Positions 1-5,763 of a DNA stretch of 8,009 nucleotides are shown here, piece after piece. The stretch lies in assembly GCA_017958895.1 (NCBI GenBank), contig JAGDBT010000101.1:1-8009 (forward strand), written 5' to 3'. A model generated the notes under the pieces. It was not told the DNA's origin and ran no database searches. It worked only from the letters and a program-made list of their open reading frames with translations. The stretch comes from Alphaproteobacteria bacterium (GTDB taxonomy: Bacteria; Pseudomonadota; Alphaproteobacteria; RF32; CAG-239). The stretch's first letter is position 1; each line of letters opens with the position of its first letter. Both the position numbers and the translations under genes were made by a program.

Positions 1-1
1 C

Positions 2-79
2 ATAAGAAATCAGTTAAAAGAGGATGCTGAAGCCAGTCAAATGACATTAGATATAGACCCGTTTACGGGTAGCAAGTAA
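2..79 (+). CDS. C-terminal end of an unidentified protein (5' part outside the window)
   Basis: An open frame enters from the left edge and runs 25 codons to TAA, ending in the residues DIDPFTGSK. The other two forward frames are less convincing: one is closed by TGA at 28-30. The codon choice is like that of the neighbours, and the frame ends about 75 bases before a strong + strand terminator, as expected for the last gene of a transcription unit. The visible part is hydrophilic, with several Asp and Glu and no membrane segment. I do not recognise the family, and 25 residues are too few to assign one. It could also be a chance open frame in a non-coding region. Confidence 0.4.
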   Translation: MRNQLKEDAEASQMTLDIDPFTGSK

Positions 80-89
80 TAGTCGCCCG

Positions 90-150
90 GTCAGATTGTA
101 GTACGCCCTTTAGGCGTGTGCTGGTAAAGTGAGCCTTATAGTCGTATAAG
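90..150 (+). other. Structured 3' region: two hairpins ahead of the terminator
   Basis: Two stem-loops lie between the stop codon at 77-79 and the terminator. The first pairs ACGCC (103-107) with GGCGT (113-117) around a CTTTA loop, and an outer helix 90-94/121-125 can close around it. The second pairs CTTATA (135-140) perfectly with TATAAG (145-150) around GTCG. Together with the terminator hairpin at 153-178 they form a compact series of three stems. This could be a structured 3' UTR, a 3'-derived small RNA, or the end of a longer non-coding RNA. I could not match it to tRNA, tmRNA, RNase P or SRP RNA. No promoter is evident inside the region. Confidence 0.35.
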
Positions 151-152
151 AA

Positions 153-186
153 GAACCGCCGGCTGGGCCGGCGGGTTCCTTTTTTT
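153..186 (+). terminator. Strong rho-independent terminator, + strand
   Basis: GAACC-GCCGGC (153-163) pairs with GCCGGC-G-GGTTC (167-178) around a TGG loop, with one bulged G at 173, giving an 11-bp GC-rich stem followed directly by seven T (180-186). It ends the transcript coming from the left edge. Read on the other strand the same hairpin is followed only by TTCTTAT, so it may also serve, less well, as the end of the convergent TatA-like/nagZ/SPOR cluster, whose last stop codon is 12 bases to the right. Confidence 0.88.
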
Positions 187-198
187 GAATTATAAATC

Positions 199-600
199 TT
201 ATTTATAACGACTTTCCAAATCAACCGGAGCATCTTCGTCCGGCTTTTCTTCAACCTTTTCCGGCTCCGGAGCCGCTTTTTCGGTTTTTGCTTCTTCAGC
301 CTTTTTATTTTTCTTTTCTTCTTTTTCTTTTACGTAATCGCCCATAAATTTGAGAGATTCTTCAACTTCTTCCGGAGTGTTTTCTTCAGCTTCTTTAACG
401 TTTTCCGAAGCTTTTTTCTTTTCTCTTTCCGTTTTAACCTGATTTATTTTTTCTTTTGCCATCTTAGAGCCTTCTTTAGCCGCATCTATACCGGTTTTCA
501 ACTTTTCTTCCATTAAAGAACGTAAAGCCGGAAGTTTTTCGGCATAAAAAACAGCCGCAACGATAATAACTACCAGTAACCAACCCCAAAAACCAAACAT
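199..600 (-). CDS. TatA/TatB-like single-pass membrane protein with long charged tail
   Basis: This 133-residue protein has one N-terminal membrane helix (about 4-19, rich in Val, Ile and Ala), then the motif FYAEKLP (18-24), an amphipathic stretch (about 25-50) and a very polar Lys/Glu/Ala/Pro-rich tail to the end. The layout and the F-x-x-[KE]-K-L segment line up residue by residue with TatA of the twin-arginine export pathway, whose oligomers form the passage for folded proteins in the inner membrane. The hinge glycine of TatA (Phe-Gly) is replaced by Tyr19, and the tail is longer than in a usual 60-90-residue TatA, closer to TatB length. The ATG has a strong AGGAGA site six bases upstream and sits 13 bases after the nagZ stop, so it is probably the last gene of that operon. 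No tatB or tatC follows. It could be a diverged TatA, a TatB, or an unrelated small membrane protein of similar build. Confidence 0.6.
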   Translation of the reverse strand: MFGFWGWLLVVIIVAAVFYAEKLPALRSLMEEKLKTGIDAAKEGSKMAKEKINQVKTEREKKKASENVKEAEENTPEEVEESLKFMGDYVKEKEEKKNKKAEEAKTEKAAPEPEKVEEKPDEDAPVDLESRYK

Positions 601-613
601 AATCTTCTCCTTT

Positions 614-1660
614 TTACTGTTTGCGCAACCGGTTCAAAACCTCGGTCGCATCATATTGATAGTCGTAAGATACAATATTTTTTAGTGATTCACAATATTT
701 ATTTTTGACCTGTTTATATTGCGAAAAATCGCCGGTTTTATTTATAATGTTCCAGACAGGTTTTAAACGTTCCTCTGCTTCATCGCTTAAGATAATGCCG
801 CTTTCACATAATTCACGATTGGTTTCAAAATCGGCATTACCGAGGCAAATAACATCACATCCGGCAGCAATCGCTTGTTTTGCTCTTTCGGCAATTGTGC
901 CTTTTAAGGCTTTCATAACAATGGCATCTGATACCAAAAGCCCCTTGAAACCGATTTGTTCGCGAATAATATCTTTAATTATTATCGGCGAAAGGGTGGC
1001 GGCACGTTCTTTATCTATAGCAGTCAGAACAATGTGTGCGACCATTCCCATCGGAACATCATTAAGTGCTTTGAACGGGGCAAAATCTTTTTGCAACTCT
1101 TTCAAATCAGCTTTGATAACCGGTAATTCCAAGTGCGGATCACTTTCGGCGCGTCCGTGCCCCGGCATATGCTTTACGCATGGACAGACACCTTGTTTTA
1201 TATATTCATCGGTCATGACTTTTGCAAGTTGCGGAATATTATTCGGCAAACAACGTCCGCTTAAGGCTGCGGAAGTTTTTTCGGTCATAATATCCAATAC
1301 CGGCGCAAAATTAACGTTTATGCCGGATAATTTTAAATCATGACTTATAAGATAGGCGTGCTCAAAAGCCAATTCCTCGGTGGTTAAATTTTGCGGAGCG
1401 GTTACGGAGGTAAATTGCGGTTCCGTAAGCCTGCGAACTCGGCCGCCTTCCTGGTCAACGGCAATCAGGACTTCATCGCTTTCAACAGCTTGCCGAATAT
1501 CGTTTACCAACAAGTTTATTTGCTCCGGGTCTTTTATATTGTCGCAATATTTGGCAAACAAACATACACCTAAAGGGCGATATTTGGCAAACAGGTGTTT
1601 TTCCTCATCGCTTAAACGATAGCCCTGACAAGATAAGAAGACGGGCAAAAATTTTTTCAT
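614..1660 (-). CDS. nagZ: Beta-N-acetylglucosaminidase NagZ (glycoside hydrolase family 3)
   Basis: NagZ removes GlcNAc from GlcNAc-1,6-anhydroMurNAc peptides in the cytoplasm, a step in recycling of cell-wall fragments. The 348-residue length and single-domain GH3 barrel fit the family. Visible landmarks are AVDQEGGRVRRL (67-78), NVNFAPVLDI (115-124), the signature KHMPGHG (163-169), and the mobile catalytic loop whose Asp174-Pro-His176 corresponds to the usual Asp-Ser-His acid/base dyad. The nucleophile is Asp245 in LLVSDAIVM; the family more often has SDDLSM here, so the residue after the nucleophile is changed but the nucleophile is kept. There is no signal peptide, in line with cytoplasmic recycling. 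The ATG lies 3 bases after the stop of the SPOR gene with only a weak AGGGA site, which suggests translational coupling. The neighbours point to envelope maintenance. The assignment is secure at family level. Confidence 0.94.
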   Translation of the reverse strand: MKKFLPVFLSCQGYRLSDEEKHLFAKYRPLGVCLFAKYCDNIKDPEQINLLVNDIRQAVESDEVLIAVDQEGGRVRRLTEPQFTSVTAPQNLTTEELAFEHAYLISHDLKLSGINVNFAPVLDIMTEKTSAALSGRCLPNNIPQLAKVMTDEYIKQGVCPCVKHMPGHGRAESDPHLELPVIKADLKELQKDFAPFKALNDVPMGMVAHIVLTAIDKERAATLSPIIIKDIIREQIGFKGLLVSDAIVMKALKGTIAERAKQAIAAGCDVICLGNADFETNRELCESGIILSDEAEERLKPVWNIINKTGDFSQYKQVKNKYCESLKNIVSYDYQYDATEVLNRLRKQ

Positions 1661-1663
1661 GGT

Positions 1664-2515
1664 TTAACGTTCCCTGGCAATACAATCTTTAAGACCTTGA
1701 CTCTTAAGCGAAGTGCAAAAATCCAAAGCATCGGCTTTAGAGGCAAAATTGCCGGCTCTGAGCTTATAGAAAGTTCCGCCCTGGGTGGCAGGGGAAGTTT
1801 GAAGTTCGTGTTTGTACGCTTTTAATTGCGGATATTTCGCACACAAGGTGGTCCAAGATTTTTCCACGGCCTCTTTATTTTTGGAGGCCAACAATTGAAT
1901 TTGCCAGTTGCCGTTTCCGGTATTGGCAGACTTTGGCTCTGAAACGGTTACTTCTTTGTTTTTTTCAAGTTTCGTTTCTATTTTTACTTCTTTCTTCGGC
2001 TCTTTGGCGACTATCAAATCCTGCGGTTTTTCCGGTATAACCGAAGGTTTTGCTGCAACTTCTTTGGTAGCAAGGATTTTTTCATCGACAGCCACCTGAT
2101 TTTCCGCTTCTGCAATTTCTTCCGGAGCAATATCCGGCAATCTCGGCTTTTCCGGTTCAGGCAACAGGTTTTCTACAACCGTATTATCAACATCTTTCTT
2201 TTCTACGAGATTATAAACATCTTTATCCTGATTCGGTATATCCATTCCGCCCCGATTTTCCGGTTTTACTTTAACGGCGGTTTGCGGACGGTGGATGGTA
2301 GGTATTTCCTGTGAGCCTTTTTCATATTGCGGAGCCAACACAAACCAACCGACAACACCGGCTAAAAATATTCCGGCAAAAGTGCCCAGAAAGTTGTTTC
2401 TGGCACGCGCCAACTCGTGACGGCGTTCTTCCATACTGGCTATTTTTTGTTCGGCAACTTTACGTTTGAACTCATCCAAATAATCATCGTTTTTATTGAA
2501 AAAATCCTGATACAT
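1664..2515 (-). CDS. SPOR-domain inner-membrane protein
   Basis: SPOR domains bind glycan strands from which stem peptides have been removed, typically at division sites. This 283-residue protein has a charged cytoplasmic N-terminus (1-40, probably helical), one membrane helix (about 42-60), a long periplasmic linker rich in Pro, Glu, Lys and Val (about 65-200), and a C-terminal SPOR domain (about 203-281) starting at NWQIQLLAS and containing the typical FYKLRAGNF segment (249-257) and a closing GLKDC. It resembles the bitopic layout of FtsN and of the SPOR proteins found upstream of nagZ in alphaproteobacteria. Cys225, Cys267 and Cys278 lie in the periplasmic domain and could form a disulfide. 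The ATG is preceded by a GGGGTG site. It is the first gene of the minus-strand cluster SPOR, nagZ, TatA-like. The linker has low complexity, so only the membrane segment and SPOR fold are informative. Confidence 0.9.
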   Translation of the reverse strand: MYQDFFNKNDDYLDEFKRKVAEQKIASMEERRHELARARNNFLGTFAGIFLAGVVGWFVLAPQYEKGSQEIPTIHRPQTAVKVKPENRGGMDIPNQDKDVYNLVEKKDVDNTVVENLLPEPEKPRLPDIAPEEIAEAENQVAVDEKILATKEVAAKPSVIPEKPQDLIVAKEPKKEVKIETKLEKNKEVTVSEPKSANTGNGNWQIQLLASKNKEAVEKSWTTLCAKYPQLKAYKHELQTSPATQGGTFYKLRAGNFASKADALDFCTSLKSQGLKDCIARER

Positions 2516-2536
2516 ATCACACCCCGCAATTTAACA

Positions 2537-2545
2537 TGATATAAT
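2537..2545 (+). promoter_or_regulatory. Possible extended -10 promoter for xth
   Basis: TGATATAAT is a perfect extended -10 element (TGnTATAAT) in the 126-base region between the divergent SPOR gene and xth. No good -35 lies 17 bases upstream, which extended -10 promoters can tolerate. It would give a leader of about 90 bases. An alternative nearer start is TTGACC (2580-2585) with TATTTT (2602-2607), spacing 16. For the divergent SPOR gene I find only weak candidates in this gap. Confidence 0.35.
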
Positions 2546-2641
2546 TGTAACCGCTTATGGTTTAAAATCATTTAACGGATTGACCGTTTTTAATTATTTT
2601 TTATTTTTTTTTAGCTATGATGAACGGCAAAGGATTGAAAG

Positions 2642-3439
2642 ATGAAAATTTCAACATTAAACATAAATTCGGTGAATGCCCGCATAAATAACTTGGGAGA
2701 TTGGCTTAAACGGCATAATCCCGATATACTGTTATTGCAGGAAATAAAATCGGAGTTTAATAATTTTCCGTTCTTTGATTTGCAAATGTTGGGATATGAG
2801 GCCAAAATATTGGGACAGAAGAGTTATAACGGTGTGGCGGTTTTAAGCCGGCATCCCTTGGTGGTTAAAGAAGAAAATTTGCCGAATTTTGCCGATGAAA
2901 ATGCTCGTTATTTGGAATGTGAGGTAAAAATTGCCGCCGAGAAATATATGGTGGCTTCGTTATATTTGCCGAACGGCAATCCGCCGGCGAATAATTTGCA
3001 AGATGAAACAAAATTTATTTATAAATTGGGGTGGATGGACGCTTTTCTGCAACATAGCGACAAATTGCTGTCAGAAAAGAAAAATGTAATTTTGGGCGGC
3101 GATTTTAATGTTATTCTGACGGCCAAAGATGTTTTTAATCCCGAACAATTTCAAGGGGATGCCTTATATCGTCCGGAAGTGCAAGGCAGGCTGAAATATT
3201 TGATTAACAACGGCTATTGCGATACTTATCGAATTTTGCATCCCGAGGATAACGGCTATACATTTTGGGACTATACGGGCGGAGCATTTCAAAATGATTT
3301 AGGTTTGCGCATAGATTATATATTGAGTTCTCCGGCCCTGACCGACAGGCTTGTTTCTTGCGAAATTGACCGAGATTTTCGCAGTTGGGATAAATCTTCC
3401 GACCACACGATATTAACCGCCGAATTTAAGGATATGTGA
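2642..3439 (+). CDS. xth: Exodeoxyribonuclease III / AP endonuclease
   Basis: Mg-dependent enzyme of base-excision repair that cuts DNA 5' to abasic sites and degrades 3' ends of duplex DNA. The 265-residue length and all landmarks of the ExoIII (EEP) family are present: Asn7 and Asn9 in LNINSV, the metal ligand Glu34 in LLQEIKSE, GQKSYNGVAVLSRHP (58-72), Tyr108 in SLYLPNGNP, Asp154 and Asn156 in GGDFNV, the FWDY segment (208-211), GLRIDYIL with Asp225, and the catalytic Asp254-His255 in SSDH. The start ATG follows AAAGGA by seven bases. The stop codon overlaps the start of the following S41 protease gene, so the two are probably co-transcribed and coupled although their functions seem unrelated. 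It is closer to the bacterial ExoA/XthA type with GDFNV than to E. coli ExoIII with GDMN. Confidence 0.96.
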   Translation: MKISTLNINSVNARINNLGDWLKRHNPDILLLQEIKSEFNNFPFFDLQMLGYEAKILGQKSYNGVAVLSRHPLVVKEENLPNFADENARYLECEVKIAAEKYMVASLYLPNGNPPANNLQDETKFIYKLGWMDAFLQHSDKLLSEKKNVILGGDFNVILTAKDVFNPEQFQGDALYRPEVQGRLKYLINNGYCDTYRILHPEDNGYTFWDYTGGAFQNDLGLRIDYILSSPALTDRLVSCEIDRDFRSWDKSSDHTILTAEFKDM

Positions 3440-4509
3440 TGAAAAAACTTTTGGTGCTGATATTGATGATTTTTAATTGTTTTCCGGTTTTTGCGGAAGA
3501 AAGAGTGGATAAACATCTGCTCAATGAAATGTTGACAACCCTTAATAATCAATACCTTGAGGAAATAAACAATGTTGAGGTAATCAACGAGGGTATGAAA
3601 GCGCTGACAGACCTTGATAATAATTTTACGGTTTCAAAGGGCGGAGATCGTTTTTATATATATTATAAGCAAAAGATTAATCGTATCATCAATTATCCGA
3701 AAGATGTCAAAGATATCAACGGTTGGGTTGACAGCATAGCCAAAGTTATTGATGTGGCAATGGAAGTTTCGGAAAAATTTTCGGTAAGAGATTTTGAAAT
3801 TCCTGATTTGATGATGAAAAAAATGGCTTCGAGTTTGGACGAATATTCTCGTTATTATTCGGAGTACGAATATATAGAATCGGAAGAGGAAAATGCCATA
3901 TATACTTTATACAGCGACCGGATGATAGGGGATATTTTATACCTCAGAGTTCGTGTGTTCAATAAACAAACCGGTTTTTCGGTGGAAAATTCGTTGGCCC
4001 AAAATCCTCAGGCTGAAGGAGTTATTCTTGATTTGCGCGGTAACAGCGGCGGCATGTTTAATGAAGCGCTCAAGGTGGCAAATTTATTTTGCGATAATGA
4101 AATCATTACTTATACGGCCGGGCGCGACAACAAAAACATCCATTATTATACTTCAAAAGATAATCCCGTTTATAGCGGGCCGTTGGTAGTAATTATGGAT
4201 GGTAAGACCGCTTCTGCGGCAGAAGTTTTGGCGGCCGGCCTGCAAGAGCAATCGCGCGCCAAATTAGTGGGTTCGCATAGTTTCGGCAAGGGCACAATAC
4301 AAACTGTTACGCAAATGAGTAACGGCGGCAAATTGGTGTTAACCACGGAGCAATTTTTTACACCGTCGGGAAAGATTATTCATAAACAAGGTGTAGAACC
4401 GGATATTTGTATGGTGCCGAGTTTTTCGGAAGTGTGTCCGAGTGAAGAAAGAAGTCGCACGCAAGAAGATATTGATATGGCCGTTAAATTGCTTAAAAAT
4501 GAAATTTAG
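3439..4509 (+). CDS. Exported S41-family (C-terminal processing) serine protease without evident PDZ domain
   Basis: S41 proteases cut extracytoplasmic proteins near their C-termini with a Ser-Lys dyad. The 356-residue product has a signal peptide (1-19, hydrophobic core then VFA, cleavage before Glu20). The catalytic part runs from about 165 to 325: ILDLRGNSGG (196-205), nucleophile Ser259 in KTASAAE, general-base Lys284 in SFGKGTIQ with Gln288, and the usual end segment TPSGKIIHKQGVEPD (308-322). In CtpA-type enzymes a PDZ domain of roughly 80-90 residues sits between the LDPHS-like segment and the core; here only about 25 residues separate LDEYSRYYSEYEY (133-145) from the core at about 165, so the PDZ is apparently absent. 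ATG at 3439 is preferred over GTG at 3436 because AAGGA (3428-3432) is then six bases away. It overlaps the xth TGA by one base, indicating coupling. The target and the exact subfamily are unknown. Confidence 0.9.
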   Translation: MKKLLVLILMIFNCFPVFAEERVDKHLLNEMLTTLNNQYLEEINNVEVINEGMKALTDLDNNFTVSKGGDRFYIYYKQKINRIINYPKDVKDINGWVDSIAKVIDVAMEVSEKFSVRDFEIPDLMMKKMASSLDEYSRYYSEYEYIESEEENAIYTLYSDRMIGDILYLRVRVFNKQTGFSVENSLAQNPQAEGVILDLRGNSGGMFNEALKVANLFCDNEIITYTAGRDNKNIHYYTSKDNPVYSGPLVVIMDGKTASAAEVLAAGLQEQSRAKLVGSHSFGKGTIQTVTQMSNGGKLVLTTEQFFTPSGKIIHKQGVEPDICMVPSFSEVCPSEERSRTQEDIDMAVKLLKNEI

Positions 4510-4522
4510 CACAAAAAAGCTA

Positions 4523-4550
4523 TTGACAAGCGCGGTAGAATATGTATACT
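4523..4550 (+). promoter_or_regulatory. Sigma70-type promoter of rpmG
   Basis: A perfect TTGACA (4523-4528) is followed after 16 bases by TATACT (4545-4550). Transcription would start near 4557, giving a leader of about 37 bases. The -35 box begins 13 bases after the S41 stop codon and no terminator intervenes, so rpmG may also receive read-through from the xth unit. The strength of the match fits the need for high ribosomal protein expression. Confidence 0.82.
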
Positions 4551-4593
4551 TCGCCTAAATGTTTTTAACTGATAACTTAAGAAGAGTAAGAAA

Positions 4594-4761
4594 ATGGCAA
4601 AAGCAGTAAAAATTAAAATTAAATTGGAAAGCACAGCCGGTACCGGTTCTTTCTATTTGGCAGAAAAAAATCCGCGTACTCATCCGGAAAAGCTGACTGT
4701 TAAAAAATATGATAAAAAGTCACGCAAGCACGAAGAGTTCGTTGAGAAGAAAATTAAGTAA
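4594..4761 (+). CDS. rpmG: 50S ribosomal protein L33 (bL33)
   Basis: A 55-codon gene whose product starts MAKAVKIKIKLESTAGTG, continues with FYLAEKNPRTHPEKL and KKYDKKSRKH, and ends with KKIK. This is the length and pattern of alphaproteobacterial bL33, a small basic protein of the large ribosomal subunit near the E site. None of the Cys pairs of the zinc-binding L33 form is present, so it is the zinc-free type. The ATG has a GAAGAG site seven bases upstream. It stands alone as a single-gene unit with its own strong promoter and a terminator just after it, convergent with xerC. Confidence 0.97.
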   Translation: MAKAVKIKIKLESTAGTGSFYLAEKNPRTHPEKLTVKKYDKKSRKHEEFVEKKIK

Positions 4762-4785
4762 TTTTTTTCGCTGAAAGTGTTTAAG

Positions 4786-4818
4786 AAAGAGAGGTCACGG
4801 TAAGTCGGACCTCTTTTT
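4786..4818 (+). terminator. Intrinsic terminator of rpmG, overlapping the xerC stop codon
   Basis: AGAGGTC (4790-4796) pairs with GACCTCT (4808-4814) around an 11-base loop, and A/T pairs with one G-T wobble extend the stem outward to 4786/4818. A T-run (4814-4818) follows on the + strand. The left arm contains part of the xerC stop codon (TGA, 4795-4797) and the right arm and T-run lie inside the last xerC codons. On the minus strand the hairpin is followed by TCTTTCTT, so it may also end the xerC transcript, less efficiently. Confidence 0.75.
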
Positions 4819-5760
4819 GTATTTCTGTTTTTCGAGCGGATGCGCTTTATGGTATTCTCTTTGCAAGGTTTCGGTTTGAACATCGGTATAGCGTTGGGTT
4901 GTGATTAAGGATGAATGACCCAGTAACTCCTGAATGGAACGCAAATCAACTCCTGCAACCAGCAACTGAGTGGCAAAAGAATGGCGTAAGGCATGGGGCG
5001 TCAATGTATCCGGTAGGCCTAAACGACCTCGCAACTTTTGCACCTGTCGCTGAATGATGCGCGGACTTAATCGCTCGCCTCGGGCACCTAAAAATAACGG
5101 TTCTCCGGTTTTCTGATTATAGGGGCTTTTAGCAAGGTAAGCACAGATATTTTGCCAAACAATCGGAAGCAAAGGCACAATTCGTTCTTTATTGCCTTTA
5201 CCTTTAATGCGAAGGAACTCGCTGTCGGCATTTATATCTCCCACATTTAAGGACAAGGCTTCGGAAATACGCAAACCGCACCCGTATAACAAGGTTAAAA
5301 CGGCTTTATCCCGAAGTCCTTCCCACGCATTGGCGGCCACATCTTTGGCTTCGGTTAAAACATCGAAAGCGTCTTGTTCATCTAAAGCTTTGGGTAATAT
5401 TTTGGCACGGCGCGGTGTGGCAATTACGCTGAGAGCGGAATTTTTGATTATTTTATTTACATCAAGCCATTTAAAAAAACTGCGAACTGCCGCCAGTTCT
5501 CTGCTTAATGAAGATTTAGTAATGTCTTGGGCAGCTCGGGAACTTAAAAAACGGCGAAAATCGGTAACTTCCAATTTTTCCAAATCAGTAATTGATAATA
5601 ATTTGTCGGAAGAAATTTTTTTTAAAAAGATTGCCAAATCACGCGAATAACCGTCTAGAGTATGTTTGGAATAGGCTCGTTCTTTCAAAAGCCAATTCTG
5701 CCATTTAATGATAAAGGGCAATAAAGTGGTATCGGCATTAAATTCAATTTCTTTTTGCAA
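4795..5760 (-). CDS. xerC: Tyrosine recombinase XerC
   Basis: XerC with XerD resolves chromosome dimers at dif during division. The 321-residue product has the N-terminal SAM-like DNA-binding domain (about 12-105, with ERAYSKHTLDGYSRDL) and the catalytic domain (about 120-305). All catalytic residues are visible: Arg164 in GCGLRISEAL, Lys188 in GKGNKER, His256 and Arg259 in PHALRHSF, His282 in LLGHSS and the nucleophile Tyr291 in TTQRYTDV. The ending YHKAHP is typical of XerC and is followed by a short basic tail. The start is TTG at 5758-5760: the frame is closed by the TAA of the SH3 gene two codons upstream, and there is no in-frame ATG or GTG in the first 30 codons. A GAGGT site lies 13 bases upstream, inside the SH3 gene end, so translation is probably coupled. 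Complete family features argue for a housekeeping role rather than a phage integrase. Confidence 0.93.
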   Translation of the reverse strand: MQKEIEFNADTTLLPFIIKWQNWLLKERAYSKHTLDGYSRDLAIFLKKISSDKLLSITDLEKLEVTDFRRFLSSRAAQDITKSSLSRELAAVRSFFKWLDVNKIIKNSALSVIATPRRAKILPKALDEQDAFDVLTEAKDVAANAWEGLRDKAVLTLLYGCGLRISEALSLNVGDINADSEFLRIKGKGNKERIVPLLPIVWQNICAYLAKSPYNQKTGEPLFLGARGERLSPRIIQRQVQKLRGRLGLPDTLTPHALRHSFATQLLVAGVDLRSIQELLGHSSLITTQRYTDVQTETLQREYHKAHPLEKQKYKKRSDLP

Positions 5761-5763
5761 TTC

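Noticed and set aside
63..254. Minus-strand open frame across the terminator and the end of the TatA-like gene
   Set aside because: It overlaps the terminator hairpins and the end of the TatA-like gene, and its residues come from the structured RNA region; no family signal.
705..1343. Long + strand open frame opposite nagZ
   Set aside because: It lies wholly opposite a gene with complete GH3 motifs, has Ser/Ile-rich low-quality composition, and no ribosome binding site; it is a shadow of nagZ.
3436..3438. GTG as start of the S41 protease gene
   Set aside because: The AAGGA site would be only three bases away; ATG at 3439 has six bases of spacing and the usual TGATG overlap.
5192..5650. 152-codon + strand open frame opposite xerC
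   Set aside because: It is antisense to the conserved catalytic domain of xerC, with Ser/Lys/Arg-rich composition and no recognisable domain.
4795..5760. XerC-like gene as evidence of an integrated element beside a tRNA
   Set aside because: The protein has full XerC features and housekeeping neighbours. The tRNA-Gln is about 2.2 kb away and there is no repeat of its 3' end within the window to suggest attachment sites.
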